Shown: in pieces, positions 43,754 through 53,204 of the stretch
How the letters are laid out: each line of letters starts with the position of its first letter
Numbering within the stretch: the first letter of the stretch is position 1
Assembly (NCBI RefSeq): GCF_012273015.1
Contig: NZ_CP050954.1
Coordinates: 1,364,001 to 1,428,000 of the forward strand
Direction: 5' to 3'
DNA: 64,000 bases
Origin: Hymenobacter sp. BT18
GTDB taxonomy: Bacteria > Bacteroidota > Bacteroidia > Cytophagales > Hymenobacteraceae
Made by a program: the position numbers and the translations under genes
Notes under the pieces: generated by a model
Told to the model about the DNA's origin: nothing
Database searches by the model: none
What the model saw: the letters and a program-made list of their open reading frames with translations, nothing else

Positions 43754-44566
43754 ATGCGTCAAGTGCTTCGTTATATCGGACACCGCCTGTACACCAGCTG
43801 GAGCACCTTCTGGTTTGTGCTGCCTTTTGCGGTAACGTACCCGGCCCAGCTACTCCTGAGTAAGAAGCCGCAGGGCCACCGCCACCTGCACCGCATCAAC
43901 CGTCTCTGGTCCATCTTTTCCCTGGGCATGTGGGGTGTGCCGGTTCGGGTGCAGGGGCGCCAGCCTCGCCCCACCGATCCGCCCTGCGTATATGTAGCCA
44001 ATCACAGCTCCTACATCGATATTCTGCTCCTGTTCAAGGCCATTCCCGGGTTCCTGAACATCATGGGCAAGAGTGCCCTGGCTGAGGTGCCCGTGTGGGG
44101 GCCAATCTTTGGGCGCACCTACATTACCGTTAATCGGGAAAGCGCCGTGAGCCGGGGCCGCTCCATGGTGTATGCGCGCCAAAGCCTGGCGCAGGGCCGT
44201 TCCATCGTTATCTTTCCGGAGGGTACTATTTCCCGCAAACCGGGAGAGGAAATGATGCCGTTCAAAGACGGGGCCTTTCAGCTGGCTATTGCCGCCGGGG
44301 TGCCCATTGTGCCCATTACCATGCCCCTGAACCACCGGTTTATGCCCGACGTGGCCGGTACGCTACGGGTGCGCTATTCGCCTTTACAGGTGGTCTTTCA
44401 CGAGCCGATTTCGACGCAGGGCCTCACCCAGGCCGATGCCCCCCGCCTTCGTCAGCAGGCCTATGAGGCTATTGCCAGTGCTTTCCTGCCGGAAGCAGCT
44501 GGTATTCCGGCCCCTTCTTTCTGGCCCATTTTTGCCCACCGGGCATCTCAGCCAGCCAGCCAATAA
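43754..44566 (+). CDS. plsC: 1-acyl-sn-glycerol-3-phosphate acyltransferase
   Basis: It makes phosphatidic acid from lysophosphatidic acid at the inner membrane. The 270-residue protein has the acyltransferase motifs NHSSYIDI (HX4D), GRTYITVNRES, FPEGTISRKPGEEM and VPIVPITMPLN. A hydrophobic N terminus (STFWFVLPFAVTYPAQLLL) anchors it. The ATG is fixed by the promoter box 5 bases upstream. gatC follows on the same strand. Confidence 0.95.
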   Translation: MRQVLRYIGHRLYTSWSTFWFVLPFAVTYPAQLLLSKKPQGHRHLHRINRLWSIFSLGMWGVPVRVQGRQPRPTDPPCVYVANHSSYIDILLLFKAIPGFLNIMGKSALAEVPVWGPIFGRTYITVNRESAVSRGRSMVYARQSLAQGRSIVIFPEGTISRKPGEEMMPFKDGAFQLAIAAGVPIVPITMPLNHRFMPDVAGTLRVRYSPLQVVFHEPISTQGLTQADAPRLRQQAYEAIASAFLPEAAGIPAPSFWPIFAHRASQPASQ

Positions 44567-44614
44567 CCCGGCTGATTCGTTTCTTTGTATTTCACTCCTG
44601 CTGTTTCTTCTGTT

Positions 44615-44902
44615 TTGAGCACCGACCTGACCACCCTTCGCCAATTGGCCCACCTTGCCCGCCTGGAGTTTGACCCAGCCAAAGAGCAGCAAATGCTCGG
44701 CGACCTGAATAAAATTCTGGACTGGGTCGACCAGCTGCGGCAGCTCGACACAACGGATGTGGAGCCCCTCGTTCACCTGTCGCACGAAATCAACGTGCTG
44801 CGCCCCGATGAGGCCCACAACAGCATCAGCCACGCCGATGGGCTGCGCAATGCCCCGCGCAAGGACTCCGATTACTTCCGCGTGCCCAAAGTGCTGGAAT
44901 AG
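44615..44902 (+). CDS. gatC: Asp-tRNA(Asn)/Glu-tRNA(Gln) amidotransferase subunit C
   Basis: GatC stabilises the GatAB amidotransferase that converts misacylated Glu-tRNA(Gln). From TTG at 44615 the 95-residue protein has the family pattern TLRQLAHLARLEFDP, ILDWVDQLRQLDTTDVEPLV and the C-terminal LRNAPRKDSDYFRVPKVLE. A TTG at 44585 would add 10 residues not typical of the family. gatA and gatB are not nearby. The next gene begins directly at its stop. Confidence 0.93.
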   Translation: MSTDLTTLRQLAHLARLEFDPAKEQQMLGDLNKILDWVDQLRQLDTTDVEPLVHLSHEINVLRPDEAHNSISHADGLRNAPRKDSDYFRVPKVLE

Positions 44903-44903
44903 C

Positions 44904-47900
44904 TTGCGCCCACCTTCTCTGAATGCTGCCTCCCAGCCAGCGCGCTTTCCCCTGCCGTTGGCCGCGCTGGTGCTGCTGCTGGTACTGATAGGCCTTGCCG
45001 CTGGCTGGCAATACGTAGCCGGGCCCGAGGCCACCCTCCCGCTAGTCACAGAAACTCAACTGGCCCCGGTACCACTGGAGCTAGCCCAGGTGCCGGTAGG
45101 TACGGCCCGCCTGCCGGTAGCGGTAAACGGGTACGCCCTCACCGAAACGTATACCGTAGGAGGGCCCCTTATCCGCCCGGAAGCGGCGGCGGCCCTAGCC
45201 TTGGTACTGGGAGTTTGCCTAGTCTATGCCCTAACGTTCATCAGCTTTCTGCCCCGACTTAGTTTCGCCATTGGCATGTCGGCGGTGATTTTCCTGCTGA
45301 TGTCGCTGAACCTTGATGCATTGGGGGTTTTTAATGACACGAAGCAGTACTTCTTACTACTCACGCTGGTACTGCTCGTGGGCTCGGCCTACGGGTTTCA
45401 CGCATTTTTCCCCCAGGTTTCCAGCCCCCTGCGCCTGCTGTGGTTTGGGCTACTAGTAAGCGGGCTTAGCGCCTTCCTGCTCGTAGCCGGGGCAGATCCG
45501 GCTCCACTGGCAGCCCTGCATATAGCAAGCTATGCCACCCAAAGCGGTACCGTAGCCATAGCGCTGTGGGTGCTGTGGGCTGGCATTGAAAACATTCGGC
45601 TGCTACTCTGGCTGAACACTCAGGCCGAAAATCCGCAAAGCCGTTTTGGTTTATGGCCTTTTCTGCTGGCCAGCGGCCTGTATCTGACCGTGCTGGCGTT
45701 GTACTACTTCTCCAATGGAGACGTGGAGTTGCTGCCCGGCCTCCGCCTCGACCCGTACCTGCTGTTGCTGTTGGCTACGGCCGTTGGCGCGGCGGCTATG
45801 GCTCAGCGTCAGGCCACGCTTCGGGCCTGGGTGCCAGCAAAGGCTACTCCTTATCTTCTGGGCGTACTTGCGGCCTACGCCGGTGCTACGCTGGCCTATG
45901 CCTTTGCTACCCAGAACGACCCCATCATTGAAGCGGGCCGGTATTTTACCGCCACCACTTTCCTGGTGCTGGGCGTAGCGTTTCTGCTCTACATACTAGT
46001 GAACTTTGCGCCGCTTATCCGTCAGAAGCTGCGGGTGTACCGGGTGGTATTTGAGCCCCGTCGGCTGCCTTTTTACGTGGTATACCTGTTAGGTATTGGC
46101 TGCATTGGGGCTATTCTGCTCCGTAATAGGCTTGATTTGTATTACCGGGCCCAAGCCGGCTATTACAACCAGTTAGGCGACCTTACACGCTGGCAAAGTG
46201 AGCAGCAGCCTGCCGCCGATGCCCTGGCTCTACTGGCCGAGCGGTACTACGCCGAAAGTGACTGGATGGACCGTTTTAACCACAAAGCCAGCCTGGGCCG
46301 GGCCGCCTTGTACCGCAGCCGCACGCAAAGGCAAAACGAAATCAACGCCCTGCGCCGGGCTCTTAGCCGGGCTCCCTCGGAAAAGATTTCCCTACGGCTG
46401 GCTTCCCTATTCAACACACCCGCCGACTTTTTTGAGCGCCAGCGCACCCTCTGGGCCGGGCTGCGGGCCACTCCCGGCAGCGTGCCTCTCGCCAGTGAAC
46501 TGGCCCAGCTCTACACTCGCTCGGCCCTTACCGATTCGGTACAATACTACCAGCAGCAAGCCCTGAAGGAAGAGCCAAAGAACGAGGTTCTCCGCAGCAA
46601 CCAACTGGCTTTCCTGGTGCAACAGCAGCGCTGGGCCGAAGCCCGGCCATACTTACAAGAGCCGGCAAAGTCCGAGGCCTTCCGCAGCAATCAGCAGCTG
46701 GTAGCCCTGGTGCACCGCACTCAGTCAGCCCCGGCCCCGGCCTCCACAGACACAGCGCTAACGCCGGGATCTTTTGCTTTGCTCTACCACTCGGCTTTAC
46801 TGCGGGTCCGGAACCGGGATACCACCCTGCTTCCTACCCTGCGCCGCTTGCCGCGCTATACCACCAACGCCCCATACGCTGAGCAACTGCTGTTTCTGCA
46901 GGCCCTGACGCAGCAATACGGGGGACGCCCGGCATCGGCCCAGAACACGCTTATTCCGCTGGCTACAGCGCAAAGCCCGAGTGCTGCCTACTATCAGCAA
47001 TTGCAGGGCCTATGGCTGCTGGAACAAGGAGCGGCTCCGGCAGCGGCAGCCCGCCTGAGCCAGGCGGCAGAGCTGGACCCCAGAACGGGCCAGCTTGCCC
47101 GGGCTTATGCCCTGGCATTGGCCAGCCAGCCCGACTCAGCCCGACAAGTTGCGGCCCGGGCAGTTGCCGACCCCACTGTAGCCTTGCAGGCCCGGCGGCT
47201 GCTTACCACTCTGCGCTACACCCCGGCGGCCGCTATGCTGGCCCCCGACTCCAGCAAGGTAGATTACCTCGTTCTGCTAGGCCGAAGCTTACCGGGCGTG
47301 GCGCGGGCGGCTATTGCCACCAGTGTCCGCCAGCCCGCTTTGCGGCGGCAGGCGGCCTATGCGCAGGCGGTAGCAGCTTGGGCACAGAGTCAGGTGGCCG
47401 AGGTTGAGGAACTCGTAGCGGCGGCCGCTCCCCCCGTGAGCACGCGTAGCGCTGAGGCCTCTGCCTGGAATGTTCTGCGGGGGCATGTACTGGCCCAGCA
47501 GCAGGATCTGACGGAGCTGCGCCGATTCCTGAGCCAGGCCTATTTCCAGGGACTCGATGTTGGATATGCAACCTATTTCCGCGCGCTGGTAGCGGCTGGA
47601 CCCACTCAGGCCGATGCGCTGTATCAGCAGGTAATCCGGGAAGCGCCGTACGTAGAGCAAGGCTTACTGGCTGCGGCCCGGTTTTACCAGCAGCGCCGAC
47701 AGCCCCTGGCGGCTTACCAGGCCCTGTTGCGCGGCATTGAATATAACCCGGAGTCGATACCGTTGTTGAAAGGCTATATCTTGGCGGCGTTTGCAGCCGG
47801 GTTGCCTGACTACGCTCAAGAGCCTTTACGCAAGCTCCGTACATTGCTTTCCCCTCAGGAATACGCTATCTTTCACAGCCAGCCTGGGGTTGTGCGTCCG

Positions 47901-47927
47901 GCTCCCCTCGCCCCCTCCTGGAACTAA
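44904..47927 (+). CDS. Large membrane protein with about eleven helices and a TPR-like C-terminal half
   Basis: I recognise no named family. From TTG at 44904, one base after the gatC stop, the protein has about 1007 residues. The first ~400 contain about eleven hydrophobic helices ([17 protein letters not shown] near the N terminus; [19 protein letters not shown] as the last). The remaining ~600 are helical, Ala/Leu-rich and repeat-like (for example [56 protein letters not shown]), suggesting TPR or Sel1-like repeats for protein contacts. An ABC-type ATPase gene starts 11 bases downstream. The frame extends back into gatC to 44757, but that part is a shadow of gatC. Confidence 0.75.
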   Translation: MRPPSLNAASQPARFPLPLAALVLLLVLIGLAAGWQYVAGPEATLPLVTETQLAPVPLELAQVPVGTARLPVAVNGYALTETYTVGGPLIRPEAAAALALVLGVCLVYALTFISFLPRLSFAIGMSAVIFLLMSLNLDALGVFNDTKQYFLLLTLVLLVGSAYGFHAFFPQVSSPLRLLWFGLLVSGLSAFLLVAGADPAPLAALHIASYATQSGTVAIALWVLWAGIENIRLLLWLNTQAENPQSRFGLWPFLLASGLYLTVLALYYFSNGDVELLPGLRLDPYLLLLLATAVGAAAMAQRQATLRAWVPAKATPYLLGVLAAYAGATLAYAFATQNDPIIEAGRYFTATTFLVLGVAFLLYILVNFAPLIRQKLRVYRVVFEPRRLPFYVVYLLGIGCIGAILLRNRLDLYYRAQAGYYNQLGDLTRWQSEQQPAADALALLAERYYAESDWMDRFNHKASLGRAALYRSRTQRQNEINALRRALSRAPSEKISLRLASLFNTPADFFERQRTLWAGLRATPGSVPLASELAQLYTRSALTDSVQYYQQQALKEEPKNEVLRSNQLAFLVQQQRWAEARPYLQEPAKSEAFRSNQQLVALVHRTQSAPAPASTDTALTPGSFALLYHSALLRVRNRDTTLLPTLRRLPRYTTNAPYAEQLLFLQALTQQYGGRPASAQNTLIPLATAQSPSAAYYQQLQGLWLLEQGAAPAAAARLSQAAELDPRTGQLARAYALALASQPDSARQVAARAVADPTVALQARRLLTTLRYTPAAAMLAPDSSKVDYLVLLGRSLPGVARAAIATSVRQPALRRQAAYAQAVAAWAQSQVAEVEELVAAAAPPVSTRSAEASAWNVLRGHVLAQQQDLTELRRFLSQAYFQGLDVGYATYFRALVAAGPTQADALYQQVIREAPYVEQGLLAAARFYQQRRQPLAAYQALLRGIEYNPESIPLLKGYILAAFAAGLPDYAQEPLRKLRTLLSPQEYAIFHSQPGVVRPAPLAPSWN

Positions 47928-47938
47928 CTTCACCGGTT

Positions 47939-48664
47939 ATGCTGCCTCCCGTTATTGAAACCACTGACATTTCGAAGGTCTACCAGATGGGAGCCGAGCG
48001 TATTCATGCACTGCGGTCGGTGTCCATCACCATCCAGCGCGGCGAGTACGTGGCTTTTATGGGCCCGTCGGGTTCCGGCAAGTCTACCCTGATGAACATT
48101 GTTGGCTGCCTCGATACTCCCAGTGGGGGCCAGTACATCCTGAACGGGAAAGACGTCAGCCACATGACGGACAACCAGCTGGCCGATGTACGTAACAAAG
48201 AAATCGGCTTCGTTTTCCAGACCTTCAACCTGCTGCCCCGGGCTACGTCCCTCGACAACGTAGCCCTGCCGCTGATTTATGCGGGCTACGGCAAAGCCGA
48301 CCGGCAGGAGAAAGCCATGCAGGCCCTGCGCAGCGTGGGCCTCGACACGCGGGCCAAGCACCGCCCCAACGAGCTGTCGGGCGGGCAGCGCCAGCGCGTA
48401 GCCATTGCCCGCGCCTTGGTCAACGACCCCAGCATCATCCTAGCTGATGAGCCCACCGGCAACCTCGACACCAAGACGAGTCATGAAATCATGGACTTGT
48501 TTGAGGCCCTGTATGCCAAGGGCAACACCATCATCATGGTAACGCACGAAGAGGACATTGCGCACTATGCTCACCGCATTGTGCGGCTGCGCGACGGGTT
48601 GGTGGAGTCCGATCAGCCTAACCTCAATGTAACTACTCACCACCTTTCCTACACGGAGCAGTAG
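47939..48664 (+). CDS. ABC transporter ATP-binding protein, MacB/LolD type
   Basis: The 241-residue ATPase has Walker [10 protein letters not shown] (42-50), the Q loop [22 protein letters not shown], the signature LSGGQ (146-150), Walker [10 protein letters not shown] (from 167) and the switch His in [10 protein letters not shown]. These place it in the MacB/LolD/FtsE group, which drives mechanotransmission rather than ordinary transport and pairs with FtsX-like permeases. No such permease is adjacent. The upstream large membrane protein is the only membrane partner in reach, but it does not look like a MacB or FtsX permease. Confidence 0.93.
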   Translation: MLPPVIETTDISKVYQMGAERIHALRSVSITIQRGEYVAFMGPSGSGKSTLMNIVGCLDTPSGGQYILNGKDVSHMTDNQLADVRNKEIGFVFQTFNLLPRATSLDNVALPLIYAGYGKADRQEKAMQALRSVGLDTRAKHRPNELSGGQRQRVAIARALVNDPSIILADEPTGNLDTKTSHEIMDLFEALYAKGNTIIMVTHEEDIAHYAHRIVRLRDGLVESDQPNLNVTTHHLSYTEQ

Positions 48665-48719
48665 CCCCATGCGGCCCGGCAGTGTGCACCACTGACGACG
48701 GCACGCGGTCTTTTCCCCT

Positions 48720-49268
48720 ATGAAAATTTACACCAAAACCGGTGACAAGGGCCTTACCTCACTTATTGGAGGCACCCGGGTTTCGAAAGCCAGCCTGCGC
48801 ATAGAATGCTATGGCACGGTCGATGAGCTTAACTCCTACATCGGCCTGGTGCGCGACCAGCCCGTGAATGCCGCCCGCCGCGACCTGCTCAAAGAAGTGC
48901 AGGACCGCCTGTTCACCATCGGCGCTACGTTGGCCTCCGACCCCGAAAAGTCCCGGATGAAGGTACCCGATTTGCATGCTCAGGACGTAACCCTGCTGGA
49001 AGAGCAGATGGACCGCATGAACGAACAGCTACCCGAGCTGCGGGCCTTTATTCTTCCCGGTGGTCATCAGGCCGTATCGTTTGCGCACGTGGCCCGGTGC
49101 GTGTGCCGCCGCGCCGAGCGACTGGTAGTTGCCCTGCAGGAGGATGTACCCGTGGCCGAACTCGTGCCCATCTATTTGAACCGCCTCTCCGATTATCTGT
49201 TTGTGCTCAGCAGGCTGATGACGGTAGAACTCGGTGCCGAAGAGGTTACCTGGCAACCGCGCACCTGA
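48720..49268 (+). CDS. Cob(I)yrinic acid a,c-diamide adenosyltransferase (PduO type)
   Basis: It attaches the adenosyl group to cobalamin to make coenzyme B12. The 182-residue protein shows the PduO-type pattern: MKIYTKTGDKGLTSLIGG (ATP binding), RIECYGTVDELNSYIGLVRD, FILPGGHQAVSFAHVARCVCRRAER and NRLSDYLFVLSR. No other cobalamin genes or riboswitch are visible here. It is part of a run of plus-strand genes from 43 to 51.6 kb. Confidence 0.96.
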   Translation: MKIYTKTGDKGLTSLIGGTRVSKASLRIECYGTVDELNSYIGLVRDQPVNAARRDLLKEVQDRLFTIGATLASDPEKSRMKVPDLHAQDVTLLEEQMDRMNEQLPELRAFILPGGHQAVSFAHVARCVCRRAERLVVALQEDVPVAELVPIYLNRLSDYLFVLSRLMTVELGAEEVTWQPRT

Positions 49269-49325
49269 TTGCGGCCACCCGCCTTTCCCACCCCACTCTT
49301 TTTGCATACCCAGTTTCTGTTTCCT

Positions 49326-50390
49326 ATGCTCGACACCCTATCGATTCGGACGCAGCGCACGACGGCCTCCCGCCTGTCGCAGCTCGACCCTGAACACATT
49401 GAGTTTGGTAAAATTTTCGCCGACCACATGCTGGTGGTCGATTATCGTGATGGGGAATGGCAGGAGCCACAGATCCTACCCTACGGCGAAATGACGGTTA
49501 GCCCGGCTAACTCGGCTTTGCACTACGGTCAGGCCATTTTCGAAGGCATGAAGGCCTACAAAAACGCGGAAGGCGAAATTGCGCTTTTCCGGCCGCTCGA
49601 CAACCTGCACCGCCTCAACGCTTCGGCCGAGCGGATGTGCATGCCACACGTGCCCGAGGAGGTGTTTATGCAGGGCCTGGCGCAGCTCATCCGCCTCGAT
49701 GCTGACTGGGTACCCAATGCCCCCGGCAGTGCCCTATACATCCGCCCATTCATGTTTGCCACCGATGGGTTTATCGGCGTACGGCCCTCGGAGAGCTACC
49801 GATTCGTCATCTTCACCTGCCCGGTGGGCCTTTACTACAACAAACCCCTGCGGGTGCGCTTCGAGCAGAAATATGTGCGCTCGGCGGAAGGCGGGGCCGG
49901 GTTTGCCAAGAATGCCGGCAACTACGGCGCGGCCATGTATCCCACCCGCCTGGCCCAGGAAGAAGGCTACAACCAACTGATCTGGACGGATGCTTCCGAG
50001 CACCAGTACGTAGAAGAGTCCGGCACGATGAACGCCATTTTCGTGCTGGATGGCCGCCTCGTAACGCCCGCGCTCAGCACCTCGATTCTCGATGGCATCA
50101 CGCGGCGCAGCATCCTGCAGCTGGCCCGCGACTGGGGCATGCCAGTTGAAGAGCGCAAGGTCTCCATCTTTGAATTGCTGGAAGCACACCGCGCGGGCAA
50201 GCTGGAGGAAGCCTTTGGCGTAGGAACGGCCGCTACCATTGCCCCCATGGCCACTATCGGCTACCAGGGCGAGGACTTTGAGCTACCCGTTGCTGGCCCC
50301 GACGCTTTTTCCAAGCGTGCTTCAGCGGCTTTACACGCCATCAGAATCGGGGAAGCCCCCGATGAGCACCACTGGATGGTGCGCATCTAA
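49326..50390 (+). CDS. ilvE: Branched-chain amino acid aminotransferase
   Basis: It performs the last step of Leu, Ile and Val synthesis and the first of their breakdown. The 354-residue PLP enzyme is of the fold IV type: ANSALHYGQAIFEGMKAY, the long RPFMFATDGFIGVRPS region, the Schiff-base Lys195 (AGFAKNAGNYGAAM), EESGTMNAIFVLDG and EAFGVGTAATIAPM. The length and motifs match the longer BCAT2-like group found in Bacteroidota. The ATG at 49326 is preferred over an open frame back to 49269. A terminator follows the stop. Confidence 0.96.
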   Translation: MLDTLSIRTQRTTASRLSQLDPEHIEFGKIFADHMLVVDYRDGEWQEPQILPYGEMTVSPANSALHYGQAIFEGMKAYKNAEGEIALFRPLDNLHRLNASAERMCMPHVPEEVFMQGLAQLIRLDADWVPNAPGSALYIRPFMFATDGFIGVRPSESYRFVIFTCPVGLYYNKPLRVRFEQKYVRSAEGGAGFAKNAGNYGAAMYPTRLAQEEGYNQLIWTDASEHQYVEESGTMNAIFVLDGRLVTPALSTSILDGITRRSILQLARDWGMPVEERKVSIFELLEAHRAGKLEEAFGVGTAATIAPMATIGYQGEDFELPVAGPDAFSKRASAALHAIRIGEAPDEHHWMVRI

Positions 50391-50410
50391 GAAAAGCCAT
50401 TGCTTGCCAG

Positions 50411-50448
50411 AAACGCCCGTTATCGGTCTGCTGCCGGTAGCGGGCGTT
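50411..50448 (+). terminator. Terminator after ilvE
   Basis: AAACGCCCG-t-TA-t-CGG and CCG-g-TA-g-CGGGCGTTT form a stem with two mismatches and a short loop, ending in T residues. Confidence 0.75.
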
Positions 50449-50458
50449 TGTCTATCGT

Positions 50459-50466
50459 TACTTTTG
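50459..50466 (+). promoter_or_regulatory. -7 box of prfB
   Basis: TACTTTTG fits TAnnTTTG and lies 29 bases before the prfB ATG. Confidence 0.5.
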
Positions 50467-50495
50467 CTAGTCTCATCACTCACACATTTTACTCC

Positions 50496-51573
50496 ATGAC
50501 CTACGAACAGGTGAAGGAATTGAAGGGCCGCGCCGAGGCCCTGAGGAGGTATCTTTGACTACGATGCCCGAAAAGAACAAGTCATTGAAGCCGAAGCGCG
50601 AACCACAGCGCCCGATTTCTGGGATAATTCCAAAGCCGCAGAAGCCGCGCTAAAGGAAATCAAAGCCCTGAAAACCTGGACCGATGATTTTGAAACGGTG
50701 CAGCAGGCAATAGCTGATACGGAGGTGTTGTTTGACTTCTATAAAGAAGGCGACGTTACCGACGTCGAAATGCAGGCCGACTTCGACGCCACTCAGCGTA
50801 AAGTCGAGCAGCTAGAGTTCAAGCGCATGCTGTCGGATGAGGAAGATCAGCTTTCTGCCATCATCGAAATCAACCCCGGAGCCGGGGGGACCGAAAGCCA
50901 GGACTGGGCCGAAATGCTGATGCGCATGTACATCATGTGGGCCGAAAAGCACGGTTTCGGGGTACGCCAGATCAGCTACCAGCCCGGCGAAGGCGCTGGT
51001 ATTAAGTCGGCCTCGCTCGAAATCGACGGAGACTTTGCCTATGGCTACCTTAAAAGCGAGATTGGCGTGCACCGGCTTGTGCGCATCTCCCCTTTCGACA
51101 GCAGTGGCCGCCGCCACACCTCGTTTGCCTCCGTGTTTGCCTATCCCGTGATTGATGATACCATCAACATCGAAATCAACCCGGCCGACATTTCCTGGGA
51201 TACATTTCGGGCGGGTGGAGCCGGGGGCCAGAACGTAAACAAGGTGGAAACGGCCGTGCGGCTCACGCACGCTCCCTCGGGTATTATCATTGCCGTGCAG
51301 ATTGAGCGTAGCCAACTCATGAACAAAGAGCACGCACTGCGGATGCTAAAATCGAGGCTCTACCAGATAGAAATGGACAAGCGCCACGCCGAACGCGACA
51401 AAGTAGAAGCCACCAAAAAGCGCATCGACTTCGGCTCTCAGATCCGAAACTACGTGTTGCACCCGTACAAGCTCATCAAGGACCTACGCACCGGTATTGA
51501 GCGCACCGACGTGCAAAACGTGCTGGACGGCGACCTGGATGAGTATATCAAGGGGTTTCTGATGCAGAGTTAA
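50496..51573 (+). CDS. prfB: Peptide chain release factor 2, with programmed +1 frameshift
   Basis: RF2 reads UGA and UAA and releases the peptide. Reading starts at ATG 50496 ([20 protein letters not shown]), meets an in-frame TGA at 50556-50558 and continues in the +1 frame at GAC (50557), giving a protein of about 358 residues. The slippery site is CTT-TGA-C preceded by AGGAGG, the same arrangement as the Escherichia coli RF2 site. The anticodon-like motif SPF (198-200) marks RF2 rather than RF1, and GGQ lies at 243-245. A simple gene caller would report only the downstream part from 50698. The frameshift lets RF2 levels control RF2 synthesis. Confidence 0.96.
50544..50558 (+). promoter_or_regulatory. 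prfB: Programmed +1 frameshift signal in prfB
   Basis: AGGAGGTATCTTTGA: a perfect Shine-Dalgarno-like AGGAGG, a TAT spacer, the slippery CTT codon and the TGA stop, followed by C. Spacing equals that of the classical RF2 site. Confidence 0.93.
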
Positions 51574-51742
51574 AGCAAACTCAAGTTGCTGACTATTCAC
51601 CATCTTGAAAATTAGTCAAACAGCCGCAGTTATACCCTGCGTTACGCCTTACCAACAAGGAGAGCCGATAGACCCAGGTAACGTAAGTGGCACCACTATT
51701 ACAAAAGGGAACTGATCGTCTCATTCTTTCTCTTCACATAAT

Positions 51743-51777
51743 AAAAAAAGGCTACGCGAATTCGCGTAGCCTTTTTT
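51743..51777. terminator. Bidirectional terminator between prfB and SusCD pair 2
   Basis: AAAAAAGGCTACGCGAA is followed directly by its complement TTCGCGTAGCCTTTTTT, a perfect stem with T-tracts on both strands. The preceding stretch 51574-51742 holds nothing I can identify. Confidence 0.9.
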
Positions 51778-51794
51778 ACTGGTTTCCAATCAAC

Positions 51795-53177
51795 TTAGGG
51801 GTTGATACGGTCCCAAGCTTTTTCAGCGGCTGGCTTCTCCATTTTGGTGAATAGCGCGTAAGGGCTGCTGCTGTAGGCCAGCGTCTGACCGGGCGAAACA
51901 ACTGGCTTCAAACGGCCGGTACGGCGCAGGTCAATGAAGTAATGACCTTCGTAGAATAGTGAGTAACGACGCTGCTTCAGGATTTCATCCATGGCTTTCT
52001 CCACGGAGCTGAAGGTTCCTTCGGGTAAAGCAGCCAACCCGCCTGCTTTCGTGCGGATTACGTTGATATCTGCCAAGGCGCCTGCCAAATCGTTGGTATT
52101 AGCCTTCGCCTCTGCCGAAATCAGAATGAGCTCTTCATTACGAATAATGTCAAGCGGGCTGGTGTTTGTGGCAAACACCCGGGCTTCGTAGTTACCAGTG
52201 AGGCCGCCAGTTACCCGGGGAGTGGTACGCAGACCAACCTTCGCCAAACGGGCATCACCAGCTTCGGCCTCAGACACGAAATTATCCGGTACTACTACCA
52301 CGTTGGAACCGTTGCCGTTTGGCACCTGGAAATAAGGATTGCCTTGGTCACCAGCAATTGCTGGGTTAAATGTGATTTTGGGCCCAAGTGTCAGCAGGGC
52401 AGCCGGATCATAGAAAGAGGCAGCCAAAGCCTCTTTTGCGCCAGCGTAGTCTCCCTGGTACAGAGCAACACGTGCGGCCAAAGCGCGGTTGAATTTTTTG
52501 AACGTAGCGGGCGTGTTGAAGCCAGCATAGCCAGCTGACAGCGAGAAGCCGAACGCATCCCCCCCCTTATCAAGCTCGCTGGCTCCCAGATCCAGAAGCC
52601 CTCGGATGTTGGTCAACGCTTCAGCCGGCGCAACAAACTTCCCAGGCTTCAACGGATTATCCAAATCAATCCGGATACCGTTGTCGCCTTGTAGGTTAAG
52701 CATGAGCAGTTTGGCCAATGCTTCGTAGGTGTGGGTATAGCCCGCAACTCCCTGCTTTTGCACGTCCGTCAGCGCTTGGCTGTTGTTGGCCGACTCACGA
52801 TACACCTGTGCAGCGCGGCGGGTTTGAGCCAGCGGAACGTAATAAGCGTTGTAATAGGCTGCATCATCCAGCGTAGCACGGGTGCCCTGCAGCTCGCCAT
52901 ACCAGCGCGACTCCGTAGCCGCCAGTACCGTTACTTCCCGCCCGAAGGTGCCTACCACCCAGTTGTAAGGGGCGTTGGTAGTATGTACCGTGCGGAGCGA
53001 AGCCTCCAGGCCCACGGCCAAGGCGTCCAACTGGGGCTTGGTAGCATTATTGAGTACCGAGCCCAAACCCGGGTTATTGGGATCTTGCACCGCCTCTACG
53101 TCGAAGAAGCCGCAAGAGGAAGTGCTAAGCAAGGCGACCAAAGCTGCCGCTGTTAGCTTCCGATTTAAATATTGCAT
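51795..53177 (-). CDS. SusD/RagB family nutrient-binding lipoprotein (pair 2)
   Basis: The 460-residue lipoprotein has a signal ending in ALLSTSSC, a variable ligand-binding part, and SusD blocks such as YTHTYEALAKLLMLNLQGD, NRALAARVALYQGDY, EELILISAEAKANTNDLAGA and DEILKQRRYSLFYEGHYFIDLRRTGRL. It follows its SusC partner after 27 bases. No enzyme gene is adjacent to suggest a substrate. Confidence 0.95.
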   Translation of the reverse strand: MQYLNRKLTAAALVALLSTSSCGFFDVEAVQDPNNPGLGSVLNNATKPQLDALAVGLEASLRTVHTTNAPYNWVVGTFGREVTVLAATESRWYGELQGTRATLDDAAYYNAYYVPLAQTRRAAQVYRESANNSQALTDVQKQGVAGYTHTYEALAKLLMLNLQGDNGIRIDLDNPLKPGKFVAPAEALTNIRGLLDLGASELDKGGDAFGFSLSAGYAGFNTPATFKKFNRALAARVALYQGDYAGAKEALAASFYDPAALLTLGPKITFNPAIAGDQGNPYFQVPNGNGSNVVVVPDNFVSEAEAGDARLAKVGLRTTPRVTGGLTGNYEARVFATNTSPLDIIRNEELILISAEAKANTNDLAGALADINVIRTKAGGLAALPEGTFSSVEKAMDEILKQRRYSLFYEGHYFIDLRRTGRLKPVVSPGQTLAYSSSPYALFTKMEKPAAEKAWDRINP

Positions 53178-53204
53178 GAAACAGATTTTCTGAGATGAGA
53201 GGAA

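Noticed and set aside
44757..44903. N-terminal extension of the large membrane/TPR protein overlapping gatC
   Set aside because: The extension is the out-of-frame shadow of gatC, whose own frame encodes a clear GatC protein.
48600..48719. Cobalamin riboswitch before the adenosyltransferase gene
   Set aside because: The 55-base gap is far too short, and no B12-box-like sequence is present.
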